Shown here: positions 53,232-62,650 of the stretch, piece by piece
Layout: each line of letters begins with the position of its first letter
Position numbering within the stretch: the first letter of the stretch is position 1
Assembly (NCBI GenBank): GCA_023823795.1
Contig: CP085710.1
Span: forward strand, 3,250,001 to 3,314,000
Length of the DNA stretch: 64,000 nt
Origin: Bacillus sp. F19
GTDB taxonomy: Bacteria > Bacillota > Bacilli > Bacillales > Bacillaceae
Direction of reading: 5' to 3'
Translations under genes and position numbers: made by a program
Notes under the pieces: model-generated
What the model saw: only the letters and a program-made list of their open reading frames with translations
Database searches by the model: none
Told to the model about the DNA's origin: nothing

Positions 53232-54383
53232 CTATACCTGTTTCTTATCACGCGGAGGGCGTTTCCCCCAAAATTGATAATAATCTGTTTCGATAAATCC
53301 GTTAAAAAGTTTTCGTTTTTTTGTAGCTTGTCTGCCGTAATATTGCTCAAATCCTTTATGAGAAGTCAGCATATAAATCGACCATGTATCATGAGGAGCC
53401 AGAGCCCGTCCTAAATCCTTATACATTTGTTCCACTTCTTCTTTTTCGCCCAGACGTTCGCCATACGGCGGATTGCCGACGATGACGCCGTATTCTTTTC
53501 TGGTCGTGAAGTCGCTTACCTGCATTTGTTTGAACTGAATAATGCCGCCAAGACCAGCTTCATCCGCATTTTCCTCAGCGATCCGGATCATTCTGTGATC
53601 GATGTCATAGCCTGCGATATCAAGAGGAACATCGTAGTTGGCCAGGTCTTCTGCTTCTAGTCTTGCATTGTTCCAGTGCTGCTTATCAATCCAGTTCCAT
53701 TGTTCGGAAACAAATTCCCGATTAAAACCCGGAGCAATGTTCTGTCCAATTAATGCTGCTTCAATAGGAATCGTGCCTGAACCGCAAAAAAGATCTGCAA
53801 ATGGCCGGTCCGGCGTCCAGTTCGTCAGCATAACAAGTGCTGCTGCCAATGTTTCTTTTAATGGAGCTCCGCCCTGATCAAGCCTGAAGCCTCTTTTATG
53901 AAGTCCTGCACCGCTTGTGTCAATGGTCAGTGTTGCTACATCTTTTAAAAGAGCAATCTCCACTTTATAAAGTGGACCTGATTCCTCATACCAATCAGAT
54001 GCGATATTATGATGGCTTTTGAGTTTTTCGGCGATTGCTTTTTTCACGATCCTTTGGCAATCAGATACGCTGAACAGCTTTGATTTCACTGATTTTCCTG
54101 TGACAGGAAATTCAGCCTGCGCAGGAATGATATCTCCCCAGTTTAATGCTTTTGTTTTTTCAAAAAGCTCGTCAAACGAATAGGCTTTGAATTCTCCTAC
54201 TTTTAATTTGACACGGTCTGCTGTGCGCAGCCACAAATTCACACGCGGTATGTCTTTAGCTTCTGCCTGAAATGTAACTTTTCCGTTTTCTGTTGTGCAC
54301 TCATAGCCAAGATCACGCACTTCCTTTGCAACAAGTGCTTCAAGGCCCATTGCTGCTGTAGCAATTAATGTGACTTTTTCCAT
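53232..54383 (-). CDS. ypsC: THUMP-domain RNA methyltransferase YpsC (RlmL-like)
   Basis: 383 aa: N-terminal ferredoxin-like/THUMP (about 1-160), then Rossmann methyltransferase with DLFCGSGTIPIEAALIG and NPPY catalytic motif (VIVGNPPYGERLG). RlmL N-terminal-half relative; 23S rRNA guanine N2-methylation inferred. AAGGTGA precedes ATG 54383, so the MIFM form is rejected. Confidence 0.9.
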   Translation of the reverse strand: MEKVTLIATAAMGLEALVAKEVRDLGYECTTENGKVTFQAEAKDIPRVNLWLRTADRVKLKVGEFKAYSFDELFEKTKALNWGDIIPAQAEFPVTGKSVKSKLFSVSDCQRIVKKAIAEKLKSHHNIASDWYEESGPLYKVEIALLKDVATLTIDTSGAGLHKRGFRLDQGGAPLKETLAAALVMLTNWTPDRPFADLFCGSGTIPIEAALIGQNIAPGFNREFVSEQWNWIDKQHWNNARLEAEDLANYDVPLDIAGYDIDHRMIRIAEENADEAGLGGIIQFKQMQVSDFTTRKEYGVIVGNPPYGERLGEKEEVEQMYKDLGRALAPHDTWSIYMLTSHKGFEQYYGRQATKKRKLFNGFIETDYYQFWGKRPPRDKKQV

Positions 54384-54465
54384 GAAAATCACCTTCTTTT
54401 TTGTAATATATCTGACAGTTATCGCAAACGTCCGTTAGCTTGTTCAACCGAATTTTTATGTAAAT

Positions 54466-54493
54466 GAAAAGCTCTCATCTAAGTGAAGAGAGC
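54466..54493 (-). terminator. Terminator of rnpB
   Basis: GCTCTC-TTCACTTAGAT-GAGAGC then TTTTC on the minus strand. Confidence 0.75.
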
Positions 54494-54514
54494 CTGTTTC
54501 GCATTTATAGTAAC

Positions 54515-54925
54515 CTGTAATAACGTTCTGTAAGCCATGTTTTGTCCCTTTGTACTGCAAACGGCCGGTATCACCTCGTACTCCGGTGGTAATCATCTAT
54601 CTACAGAAGCGTGTCGCTTCCGGCCTTCTCCTTGTTCAATTCCTAAGAGAAGGTGCCCCTACCTATATTTGGGTTTCTCGCTCGCGGGGTTTACCGCGTT
54701 CCACTCTTTCAGTTTCCCGAAAGACTACGTCACTGTGGCACTTTCAAGGTATTAGAGCCATATCCCGGATGGGACTTAGGCTTGTTCCCTGCCGTCAGCC
54801 AAAGTCTTGGCTGCCCTAGCTTATGACTTCGCTAGGCACGAACACTACGGGCATCTCAGCACCGTGCGAGCATGGACTTTCCTCTACAGCCCTAAAGACT
54901 GCAGCGATTACCTGAACGTTATTAT
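54515..54925 (-). ncRNA. rnpB: RNase P RNA, type B
   Basis: Minus strand carries AACGTTC at the 5' end pairing with GAACGTT at the 3' end, the universal GAGGAAAGTCC, GCTCGCACGGTGCTGAGATG, CGAAGTCATAAGCTAGGGCAG, TGGAACGCGGTAAACCCC, AGATAGATGATTACC, ACAAAACATGGCTTACAGAA. Matches the B. subtilis RNA through its length (about 400). Ends are approximate. SigA promoter upstream. Confidence 0.97.
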
Positions 54926-54943
54926 TTTTTAAGAGCAAATATT

Positions 54944-54972
54944 AGTATAGATAATTTAAGAGAGTAATGCAA
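54944..54972 (-). promoter_or_regulatory. Promoter of rnpB
   Basis: Minus strand TTGCAT (54967-54972), 17 bases, TATACT (54944-54949). Confidence 0.75.
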
Positions 54973-54988
54973 GTGTAAATAAATGGAA

Positions 54989-55294
54989 TCAGTCGTAAAG
55001 CTTGCTGCCGAAAACGTGTTTCTCTAAGTTAGATAAACGTTTCAGAATATCAAAATTCGTCGTATTTGTTTGTACTGGCTGAGCCTGTTTGCGATTAAAA
55101 GAATCTTCAAGCTGCTTTGTCAAACGAAGATTTTCCTGCTGCAGCTCCTCAATTTCCTGATGAAACGTTTCATAATCTTTAATCACAAAGTCCAAAAATT
55201 TATCAACGTCTTCCTGCTTATAACCGCGCATACCCTGTTTAAATTCTTTTTCTAAAATTTCTTTAGCCGTTAATTTTATTTTATCAGAAAGCAT
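54989..55294 (-). CDS. gpsB: Cell division regulator GpsB
   Basis: 101 aa. DivIVA-like N-terminal [35 protein letters not shown], coiled coil with [18 protein letters not shown]-terminal [17 protein letters not shown] trimer region. Shuttles PBP1 between septum and side wall, with ponA nearby in B. subtilis. GAGGTGA lies five bases before ATG 55294. Confidence 0.96.
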   Translation of the reverse strand: MLSDKIKLTAKEILEKEFKQGMRGYKQEDVDKFLDFVIKDYETFHQEIEELQQENLRLTKQLEDSFNRKQAQPVQTNTTNFDILKRLSNLEKHVFGSKLYD

Positions 55295-55370
55295 CTCTTT
55301 CACCTCGTCACACTGAAATCATCTTTACATATTTTTTCACATCTTGATTGCAATTGTCAATTTCTCTTCG

Positions 55371-55937
55371 CTAACTTGACCAAAATCCATCCGATTTACT
55401 CTGCTCTTCTTCTACAATCATTTGCAGATCTGAAAAAGAAATTATCATTAATGAATATTCGATAGCTTCAGACTTCTTTTTGACCGTCTCCAGCAAAAAT
55501 TTTGGAGAACCCTGGTTTTCTTCATCATAAACAAGAAGCAAACCTTGACTCTTTGAAACAAAAAACTCATTTTTTAAGCAAAACTGGTTTGGATTTTCGT
55601 ATTTTCGTTTTGTAATACTATCAACAAAATCAGCTTGAGACAGAATGAATTCATAATATTCTTTATTGTCTTCATTCCACTTCTCTTCCTGATCCAGAAA
55701 AGGTGTAAGCACACCCAGCTTTAATTCATCATACTCTAACTGTAAATCAAAGACAACCTCTGCGGCCCATAGTTCAACACCCAGCTGTCCGCTAATCAAT
55801 ACCCATTCTAATCCGTCTTCAATCAGCGGCCTCAATGATTTTTCTATTGCCTTTTTAATATACAGAATGGCAGGATCATCTTTTTTAAAAATACCCAGCT
55901 CAAATGGCTTGTAGCCTGAAACTGTTATTACTTTCAT
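55371..55937 (-). CDS. ypsA: YpsA (DUF1273, SLOG fold)
   Basis: 188 aa, SLOG superfamily with [61 protein letters not shown]. Nucleotide-derivative binding predicted; YpsA overproduction affects division in Firmicutes. Upstream of gpsB in the same direction, as in B. subtilis. Confidence 0.92.
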   Translation of the reverse strand: MKVITVSGYKPFELGIFKKDDPAILYIKKAIEKSLRPLIEDGLEWVLISGQLGVELWAAEVVFDLQLEYDELKLGVLTPFLDQEEKWNEDNKEYYEFILSQADFVDSITKRKYENPNQFCLKNEFFVSKSQGLLLVYDEENQGSPKFLLETVKKKSEAIEYSLMIISFSDLQMIVEEEQSKSDGFWSS

Positions 55938-56003
55938 CTATGTATCGTCTCCCTTAAAAAGGAATAGGAGCTGATATCTAGCATCAGCTCCTACTATCCG
56001 AGG

Positions 56004-56420
56004 TTAACGGCCGTAAGGACTAAATGGTGGTCTTGGACCGCCGCCGCAGTTGAATTGTTGATTTGAAGCCTGATTTACCGCAGATTGTGTTTGAGGGAAA
56101 TAATGTTTATGCTGAAAGTTCTGATGGTTGACTACAGTAGTGTGAGTAGGATGAATGTGCGGAACGACTGTTGTAGAAAATGTGTGCTGAACACAGCATT
56201 TTGTCGGATAGACAATCGGCGGACACACTTTAGCAGGTCCCATAGGTCCCATCATGCTTGGTGACACCATGCTTGGAGCTGGCATATTCGGTCCCATCAT
56301 ACTAGGTGAAACCATATTCGGCATATTCGGTCCCATCATACTAGGTGAAACCATGTTTGGCATATTCGGTCCCATTGAACCTGGTGATACCATATTTGGC
56401 ATATTATTATTTGGCATCAT
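56004..56420 (-). CDS. cotD: Inner spore coat protein CotD with N-terminal repeats
   Basis: 138 aa. The C-terminal half (about 68-110) is CotD: PPIVYPTKCCVQHTFSTTVVPHIHP, HTTVVNHQNFQHKHYFPQT. Residues 8-62 are repeated units of GPNMPNMVSPSMM type, absent from the 75-aa B. subtilis CotD as I recall. At DNA level the unit of about 40 bases is near identical in tandem (about 56270-56395). Likely SigK-controlled; no promoter assigned. Confidence 0.85.
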   Translation of the reverse strand: MMPNNNMPNMVSPGSMGPNMPNMVSPSMMGPNMPNMVSPSMMGPNMPAPSMVSPSMMGPMGPAKVCPPIVYPTKCCVQHTFSTTVVPHIHPTHTTVVNHQNFQHKHYFPQTQSAVNQASNQQFNCGGGPRPPFSPYGR

Positions 56421-56516
56421 ATTTGTTTTTGACTCCTTTCCTTCATTTCTTATCTGTCTTACAGTGATAGTCTATGAAGAAAAGTGTGTACATGTACTGA
56501 TGCATTAACCTATTTT

Positions 56517-56612
56517 TTACAAGAAAGCATAGAATGTGTCTTTGAAGTTTGAAAAGATAAAAACTGTTGCAAATAAAACGATGAAAAACAAGTAGAAAAT
56601 CCCTTTGTACAT
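56517..56612 (-). CDS. Possible 31-aa membrane peptide
   Basis: 31 aa: MYKGIFYLFFIVLFATVFIF then SNFKDTFYAFL. A TGGGGTGA ribosome site lies seven bases before the ATG. A single helix; seen next to cotD. Unknown. Confidence 0.55.
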   Translation of the reverse strand: MYKGIFYLFFIVLFATVFIFSNFKDTFYAFL

Positions 56613-56726
56613 ATTTCGATCACCCCAGGCAGATAGTGTTTACAGTCCTTAATTTTACACACATCTACACCATTCTACAATTACCTATTTTATTCTTTTC
56701 AAAATTTCACAATATCGACAAATTCT

Positions 56727-56776
56727 CTGCGAAAAACCGCTGATTTTGCGCTTCCCCGGGGAATAATCAGCGGCTT
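56727..56776 (-). terminator. Terminator overlapping the yprB stop
   Basis: AGCCGCTGATT/AATCAGCGGTTTTT; the first arm contains the yprB stop codon. Confidence 0.75.
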
Positions 56777-58011
56777 TTATTTCCTAATCGCTTCATTCTT
56801 TTTAAGAGCGCAAGCTTTTCTTTTTCAGAATCGGTTTTTAATGTTTGATCTTTTGCTTTAATCGTTAAGTAAGCAGATGTCGCATATGACAGTGCTTTTT
56901 CATAGTTCTTTTCTTTGTGTTCATAATACTTAGCAAGCTCTACGGCAGCTTTCGCCTTCTGTTTCAAGCTCGTGCACTCTGCAACAGAATGAAATAATGG
57001 CAGGGCTTCCTTCAGTTGTTTTTTCCTTTTCAAATGCATGGCCATTTCGAATTTCGCCTCGAATTCTTTAGCCTCACTGCGGTCTGCTACAGATCTGAAT
57101 GTGTCGAACGCTGTTTCTTGATCTCCTGCAGACAGCAGCCATCTTGCCACTTCATACTGTTCTGTATCCGTTGCTTCGACACCCGGGAACAAGATTCGGT
57201 AAGAAAGATGTGTATACAAAGTAATTAAAGAAAGAATATCAATCTCGTTATGAATCATTACACCCTCGATATGATCAGGATCCTGAGACTGAACAAAGGT
57301 AAAATAAAGCATAGGAGCTAGATAGCCAGGAACATCATGCTCACGTTCAATACCCAGTATTTCTTTCTCTACTATGCTGAGTTTTACTGATTCCAAGCTT
57401 GATTTCCATAACCTTCTCGCGGCATGGAACAGATCAAAGTGGCCGAAAGCGGGAAGTTTTGGCACTTGTTCGCGTACTAGAGTATGCCTTGTTTTCACCT
57501 GGGGCCAATCGAACGCTTTACCGTTATAGGTTACGAGAGTCTTTGTATTCACATGGCTTAAAAAGCTTTGATAAAGTGCGACTTCGTTTCCCGGTTTAGG
57601 GAGAAAATGCTGCTTGACAACCACCTTGTCATGGAAAACCTGTGCATGCCCAAGCAGAAAGATTGTATTGCCTGCACCTCCCCCGAGTCCCGTCGTTTCT
57701 GTATCAAAGAAAAATAATTCAAAAGAATCATGGTCTTTGGACGATAATGGATGCAGGCTGTTTCTTTCATTCCAAAGAGAAACGGCTCTATGAAATTCAC
57801 CCATTTGATAGAGACCATGTTTATAGTCCAGCGGAAAAGTGCGTTCCCTGACCATGCAATACTCTCCATCAAACCAAAAGGGCTTGGCATCTAGAGCGTT
57901 CCACTTTTCAAGGTTGGGAATTTCCTCCGAATGGGCTGTTTGTACAGTTTCTGAACTGCCTTCAAGCGACATATGTGTTTTTAATCGATTTAACTTTCCT
58001 TTTAATGACAA
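56767..58011 (-). CDS. mrfB: DEDD-type exonuclease MrfB (YprB)
   Basis: 414 aa. RNase H-like DEDD domain: FFFDTETTGLGGGAGNTIFLLG, LVTYNGKAFDWPQVKTRH, GFFDLFHAARR-like AFGHFDLFHAARRLW, IHNEIDILSLITLYTHL. C-terminal TPR-like helices (about 280-400). In B. subtilis MrfB acts with the helicase MrfA in UvrABC-independent repair of mitomycin C lesions. It overlaps the truncated native yprA end by 10 bases. Confidence 0.93.
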   Translation of the reverse strand: MSLKGKLNRLKTHMSLEGSSETVQTAHSEEIPNLEKWNALDAKPFWFDGEYCMVRERTFPLDYKHGLYQMGEFHRAVSLWNERNSLHPLSSKDHDSFELFFFDTETTGLGGGAGNTIFLLGHAQVFHDKVVVKQHFLPKPGNEVALYQSFLSHVNTKTLVTYNGKAFDWPQVKTRHTLVREQVPKLPAFGHFDLFHAARRLWKSSLESVKLSIVEKEILGIEREHDVPGYLAPMLYFTFVQSQDPDHIEGVMIHNEIDILSLITLYTHLSYRILFPGVEATDTEQYEVARWLLSAGDQETAFDTFRSVADRSEAKEFEAKFEMAMHLKRKKQLKEALPLFHSVAECTSLKQKAKAAVELAKYYEHKEKNYEKALSYATSAYLTIKAKDQTLKTDSEKEKLALLKRMKRLGNKSR

Positions 58012-58473
58012 GGATTCTCTGCTCCTTTTAACTGAACTAATAATTGAAGGGTATCGTTTTTTTGATGATCAGACCCTTCAAGTCCTGTGCACGATGGGCA
58101 TCCGGATTCGCATGGACAGCCTGCAATCATCCCCATCGCTTCCTGCAGGAAGATCTCCATTGTTTCAAACACCTTATTTGAAAGCCCCGCCCCGCCCGGA
58201 TAACGGTCATACAGAAATACGGTCGGCAGATCATTATGAGTCGCTTTCATTTGCGGAATAACACTAATATCGGATGGATCACACATCACGCTTAACGGGA
58301 CAATATGCTTCAGAGCATGTGCAATTCCCAGCAGCGCTTCCTCAAGCCTGTCTTTTTTAAGCGATTTTGCCAGTTCCTCCGATAAACTGATCCAGGCAGC
58401 ATTCGTATGCAGCTCTTCTTCCGGCAGATGAATGGGTCCCGAACCGATGTTTTCATGTGTATCGAATTTAATT
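58002..58473 (-). pseudogene. 3' remnant of the resident mrfA (yprA) gene
   Basis: About 156 codons homologous to the last fifth of MrfA: KFDTHENIGSGPIHLPEEELHT, PTVFLYDRYPGGAGL, and zinc-type CPCESGCPSC. The helicase part is absent. Its position, in the original frame and overlapping yprB, is that of native yprA. Homology to the intact copy at 59618 begins at FIKIKF (58473), about 22 bases after the stop of the 249-aa gene. The ATG at 58508 could still be translated to a 168-aa stub. Sequence differs clearly from the intact cassette copy. Confidence 0.85.
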
Positions 58474-58494
58474 TTAATGAACATACTTACAAAC

Positions 58495-59244
58495 TCATGA
58501 AATAGCACTATTATACCGATTTATCAAAAAGTCTATAAAATTAATTGTTTCTTCTTTTCCTTCTTCGTTAAACACTGTTGCAACTAGGTCTTTGCTTAAC
58601 GATTTTTCTAAATCCTTTGTTTCAAAGGTAAAAGCCGCGTCTTCTTCCAAGCTTCCAATGTCTTTTATTAATATTTTATTTCCTTCTTCGTTATTAACGA
58701 TAAACCTAAATTCTAACTGTTCTTTAAAAGAAAGGTCCTTTTTAAAAGGTCCGATTCTTCCCTCTGTGTTTTCCAGGTCTACATATTCTACGAAGTCTAA
58801 GGCTTTTACATCAAAGGTACTTGTGAATTTGTTAACAAAAGCACCGGGGTTTGTTATAACTGTACAGTATTCACCGAATTTTTCTAATTCGATCGGAATA
58901 AGTCTTTCTATTTTTCCCGCTTTGAAGTCGTTAATTCGTTCTATGCTTATCCAGGTCATGCAATAAATAAAGCTATCCATTATCTCGTTAAGTCTTACAT
59001 TGATTGCCTTAGAACTGCTTTTTATTTCTTTGCCCTCTACTCTAAATGTAATTTTTCCTTCTTTGTACCTTTCAAAAATACCCTCAAACTTATCTGCCCT
59101 TTTTATTTCTTTCTGCAGTTCGTCTTCTTCTAAATCTTTGTAATGACCTAACCGCTGCATGAAAACATTACCTGTCTTTAACAAGGCTTCCATATGCGAC
59201 TTTTCCCCGAATTTTAATAATAATGCTGCGTGAACAGTTGCCAT
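58495..59244 (-). CDS. Unrecognised 249-aa cytosolic protein in the yprA cassette
   Basis: 249 aa, no signal or membrane helix, acidic and Lys-rich; N-terminal half helical (VHAALLLKFGEKSHMEALLKTGNVFMQRL, FERYKEGKITFRVEGK), C-terminal half beta-rich (EFRFIVNNEEGNKILI...). AAAGGGGGAAAGGG precedes the ATG. It ends about 22 bases before the native yprA remnant. Last gene of the mrfA-yolD-orf249 set. No family recognised; phage or plasmid type is plausible. Confidence 0.8.
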   Translation of the reverse strand: MATVHAALLLKFGEKSHMEALLKTGNVFMQRLGHYKDLEEDELQKEIKRADKFEGIFERYKEGKITFRVEGKEIKSSSKAINVRLNEIMDSFIYCMTWISIERINDFKAGKIERLIPIELEKFGEYCTVITNPGAFVNKFTSTFDVKALDFVEYVDLENTEGRIGPFKKDLSFKEQLEFRFIVNNEEGNKILIKDIGSLEEDAAFTFETKDLEKSLSKDLVATVFNEEGKEETINFIDFLINRYNSAIS

Positions 59245-59335
59245 GTACCCTTTCCCCCTTTACCCAGACTGCACGCCTTACATAGTAATCACTTTTGTAA
59301 TGGAAAAGAAGTCAATAGTTATTAAGGCGTCCAGT

Positions 59336-59605
59336 TCATCTATAATTTGTATTTTCTTTTTTTGGGTCGACTTTCTCTACAGTCCCTACCCTGGTATTAA
59401 AAAAGCCGTCTTTCCAGCTGCTGATTTCTAAAAGCGTTTTTTCGGTAAGGCTTTCGGCCAGCAGCGTTTCCATTTCTTCTATCTGGTCTTCGCTTAATTG
59501 TGGTCTAGGTACTTTTAAGCCCTCTCGTTCCACTTCTTTTAACATTTTTATATGTTCTGGCATAAAGAAGCCCTGCCATTTTTTATTCCCGCGATCTCTT
59601 AACAA
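59336..59605 (-). CDS. YolD-like protein
   Basis: About 89 aa, matching the YolD-like family: LRDRGNKKWQGFFMPEHIKMLKE, VPRPQLSEDQIEEMETLLAESL, SSWKDGFFNTRVGTVEKVDPKK. YolD-like genes usually accompany Y-family polymerases (UvrX/YqjW) under SOS control; here the partner is a repair helicase instead. TTG 59605 is seven bases after AAGGGG, itself overlapping the mrfA stop region. Role in repair is inferred. Confidence 0.85.
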   Translation of the reverse strand: MLRDRGNKKWQGFFMPEHIKMLKEVEREGLKVPRPQLSEDQIEEMETLLAESLTEKTLLEISSWKDGFFNTRVGTVEKVDPKKENTNYR

Positions 59606-59617
59606 AGGTATCACCCC

Positions 59618-61864
59618 TTAAAATTGATTTAGCAGCTGTATACTTCTTGCCTTCGCTTTTATCCCCTCTATTTCGTTACCGATACACGAAGGGCAGCCGT
59701 CATTACAAGGGCATTTCTTTATTAGGTTTTTCGCAGCTTCTTTCATTTCGTCGAAGCGCTTATAAACCTCTTCTGCTAAACCTATCCCGCCTGGGTAATG
59801 GTCGTAAATGAAAATCGTAGGCAGTCCTGTATGTGCTGCTCTTATTTGTGAAACTACGTGAATATCATTACGATCACACATTACATGTACAGGTACTACA
59901 TGCTGCAGCACATTGGATATTCCTAGCAGCAGCTGTTCCATTGTTTTTTCGCCTAGCGTCGGGTCGACTTCTTTTATTTCTAACCAGGTAGCGCTGGTAT
60001 GCAGTTCTTCTTCTGGTAAGTAGATCGGTCCAGACCCTATATTTTCGAACGTTGTTAACTTGATCTTTTTAAAGATTGTAGGTAAAGCATTTACTGTTAC
60101 ATCGCCATAGTTTATTGAAGAAACATTTCTTATATTCGTTTTATCTATTTCTAAAACCTTTAATTGTACAGCCAGATTCGCGTCTGTGTAGTATTCTACG
60201 TCTACTTCCCTTACGTACGCTTTTTTATGGTCCCAGTCCAGTTTCTCTACCTGGTATTGTACGCCTTCGTGTAAATAAATCGCTTCGTCATGTAAAAGTG
60301 TCATAGCACTAAAACGGTCCATTTCCCCTATGATTTTTACGTTAGCTGTTTCCGATTGATCTATTATTACGACGTTTTCCTGTGAAGCCGATCTTAAGCT
60401 GATATTTCCAGCTGGAAAAGACTGATTAGCCCAGTAAAACTTTTTACCGTTTTGATACAAGACCCTTTCTTCTACCAGGTATTCTAATATGTCTTCAAGT
60501 TCTAAAGGTCCGAATTCTTCCCCTTCATTAAACGGCAGTTCGTAAGCTGCACATTTTAAATGATCTACTAAAATGATTAAGTTTTCTGGGTTAATCCTGG
60601 CTGACTCTGGGGACCGATCGAAAAAGTATTCCGGGTTTTGAACGATATACTGATCTATTGGGGCAGAACTAGCGACCATAAGTATAAGTGCTTCGCCATG
60701 CCTACGCCCAGCCCGTCCTGCCTGCTGCCATGTACTAGCAACGCTGCCAGGGTAGCCTGTCATAACGCAGACCTGCAGCTGTCCAATGTCTACGCCTAAT
60801 TCTAAAGCGTTTGTACTTACTACCCCAAGTATTTCCCCTTCCCTTAAGCCTCTTTCTATTTCTCTGCGCTGCTTGGGAAGGTATCCGCCCCGATAACCTC
60901 TTATTGATTTCGTGCCGATCTTATCCTTAACCAGTTCCTGTATATGACTTAAAATGATTTCGACCCGTACCCGACTTCGAGCGAATACGATCGTCTGTAT
61001 TTTGTTCTTTAAAAATTCCTTCGCTAGATTGTTTACTTCTACTGTAGCGCTTTTTCGAATGTTTAAAGGTTTATTTACGATCGACGGGTTATAAAAAACA
61101 AAGTGCTTTCTTCCCCTGGGCGCCCCGTTATCATCTACCAGGCGCATAGGGTTTCCAGTAAGCTGTTCGGCTAACTCTTTCGGGTTCGCGATCGTCGCAG
61201 ACGTACAGATAAAGATCGGATTACTTCCGTAAAATTTACAGATTCTTTTTAGCCTTCTTATTACATTCGCTACATGACTGCCGAAGACCCCGCGGTATGT
61301 ATGCAGTTCATCAATAACGACGTATTTTAGATTCTCGAATAAGCTTACCCATTTCGTATGATGGGGAAGAATGGCCGAATGTAACATATCAGGGTTTGTA
61401 ATAACGATATGCCCAGCCTTACGTACGACCTGCCGAATAGTCGGGGAAGTATCTCCGTCGTAGGTATAGCTTTTAATATCTATCCCCATTTCTTCTATGA
61501 TCTCGTTTAATTCGCTTTTCTGGTCTTGTGCCAGGGCTTTAGTTGGAAAAATGTAAAGTGCGCGGTTCGCGTCATTTTTTGCAATGGATTGAAGGACAGG
61601 AAGGTTATAGCAAAGTGTTTTACCCGAAGCGGTAGGGGTTACAGCTACAATGTTTTCACCTTTTTGTAAGGTTTCGTAGGCTGTGTACTGATGGCTGTAA
61701 AGTTCCCCGATTCCTCTTTTTTTCAGCGCAGCTTTAATTCTTTCGTCTACGCTTGCAGGTATGGGCTTCGTTTTTGCTTCCTGGGGTTCGATTTCGTGCC
61801 AGTTAATTATATTTTCATTGGTTCTTAATTCTTCTATCAAATCTGAAAGTGATTTTTTCTTCAT
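59618..61864 (-). CDS. mrfA: DNA repair helicase MrfA (YprA), cassette copy
   Basis: 748 aa, full length. Motif I VTPTASGKT (about 75-83), motif II VIDELHTYRG (about 184), FICTSATI, motif VI QQAGRAGRRHG near 390. C-terminal DUF1998/MrfA domain with YDHYPGGIGL and CPCNDGCPSC zinc site. Very like B. subtilis YprA as I recall, much more than the native 3' remnant. ATG 61864 has GAGGTGG; the GTG at 61873 overlaps it. A LexA-like box lies upstream. Works with MrfB. Confidence 0.95.
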   Translation of the reverse strand: MKKKSLSDLIEELRTNENIINWHEIEPQEAKTKPIPASVDERIKAALKKRGIGELYSHQYTAYETLQKGENIVAVTPTASGKTLCYNLPVLQSIAKNDANRALYIFPTKALAQDQKSELNEIIEEMGIDIKSYTYDGDTSPTIRQVVRKAGHIVITNPDMLHSAILPHHTKWVSLFENLKYVVIDELHTYRGVFGSHVANVIRRLKRICKFYGSNPIFICTSATIANPKELAEQLTGNPMRLVDDNGAPRGRKHFVFYNPSIVNKPLNIRKSATVEVNNLAKEFLKNKIQTIVFARSRVRVEIILSHIQELVKDKIGTKSIRGYRGGYLPKQRREIERGLREGEILGVVSTNALELGVDIGQLQVCVMTGYPGSVASTWQQAGRAGRRHGEALILMVASSAPIDQYIVQNPEYFFDRSPESARINPENLIILVDHLKCAAYELPFNEGEEFGPLELEDILEYLVEERVLYQNGKKFYWANQSFPAGNISLRSASQENVVIIDQSETANVKIIGEMDRFSAMTLLHDEAIYLHEGVQYQVEKLDWDHKKAYVREVDVEYYTDANLAVQLKVLEIDKTNIRNVSSINYGDVTVNALPTIFKKIKLTTFENIGSGPIYLPEEELHTSATWLEIKEVDPTLGEKTMEQLLLGISNVLQHVVPVHVMCDRNDIHVVSQIRAAHTGLPTIFIYDHYPGGIGLAEEVYKRFDEMKEAAKNLIKKCPCNDGCPSCIGNEIEGIKAKARSIQLLNQF

Positions 61865-61895
61865 TCGCTCCACCTCTTTATGAATTTTAGTTTAG

Positions 61896-61909
61896 CGAAT
61901 ATTTGTTTG
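61896..61909 (-). promoter_or_regulatory. Candidate LexA (DinR) box before cassette mrfA
   Basis: Minus strand CAAACAAATATTCG matches CGAAC-N4-GTTCG at 8 of 10 positions, about 32 bases before the mrfA start. Confidence 0.35.
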
Positions 61910-62062
61910 CATTTCCAGTTAAAAAATTTAACAAAAGCTGGGTGCCTAAGATGTAACAAAATACAAATAAAAACGCTGTTTTCGTAAGAATTGTTACTAT
62001 CTTGACCATACTGATAAAAGGTTGACTTTCAACTAGTAAATTGGATTTAAAGGAGGGTTAAC

Positions 62063-62539
62063 ATGAAAGATGAATTAAGTATAAATATCTATTTAGGTGA
62101 AACTGATACTCCGTTTTCAAAATATTATAGCTCAGATGATGTTCACCTAAGCTCTGACCTTGAAGATTTTATTTTGTCAAAGCTACACAGTGGCAAAAGA
62201 AAAGAAGTAGAAATATTTTTTTCAGGTCAGAATGATTTTGACGAAAAGTCATTGAAGACTGCCACATTTAACACTTTTTCTAACCTTTTGAACGAAGAGG
62301 AATATACATATGCTAGAAATGTCAAAAAGGCTATTGTTTTGTTTGTGATTGGTATTATTGTTGGGGTGATATTCTTGAAGCTTTCAAGCAATCATGCCTA
62401 TATTGCAGGAGTATTAAGCATTGTGTGTTGGGTTTTTGTCTGGTCAGGTACAGAGGTTTATTTTTTTGAAAATCAGCAAATTAAACGAAATATTAGAAAA
62501 TGCAAGAATATTCTAAATGGTAATGTGCATAAAAAATAG
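62063..62539 (+). CDS. Two-helix membrane protein of the cassette
   Basis: 158 aa. Soluble N-terminus (1-85) with DVHLSSDLEDFILSKL, two hydrophobic helices AIVLFVIGIIVGVIFLKL and YIAGVLSIVCWVFVWSG, short basic tail. AAAGGAGGG lies six bases upstream. AT-rich, divergent from mrfA. Not recognised; could be an effector or maintenance gene. Confidence 0.8.
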   Translation: MKDELSINIYLGETDTPFSKYYSSDDVHLSSDLEDFILSKLHSGKRKEVEIFFSGQNDFDEKSLKTATFNTFSNLLNEEEYTYARNVKKAIVLFVIGIIVGVIFLKLSSNHAYIAGVLSIVCWVFVWSGTEVYFFENQQIKRNIRKCKNILNGNVHKK

Positions 62540-62609
62540 AATTTTAGTAAATATTTATATTTTTTCGGATTCTTTCTTGTGCATTTATTTGGGTTACTGT
62601 TTGGAATAT

Positions 62610-62635
62610 AAAAAAGCCCAGACCGAAGTCTGGGT
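62610..62635 (-). terminator. Minus-strand terminator inside the cassette
   Basis: CCCAGAC-TTCG-GTCTGGG then six T on the minus strand (UUCG tetraloop). No minus-strand intact gene lies directly upstream except the decayed yprA start. Confidence 0.7.
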
Positions 62636-62650
62636 AAAAGAGGAAAAAGT

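Noticed and set aside
54537-54819. Two plus-strand frames over 54.5-54.8 kb
   Set aside because: They are antisense to rnpB, a non-coding RNA.
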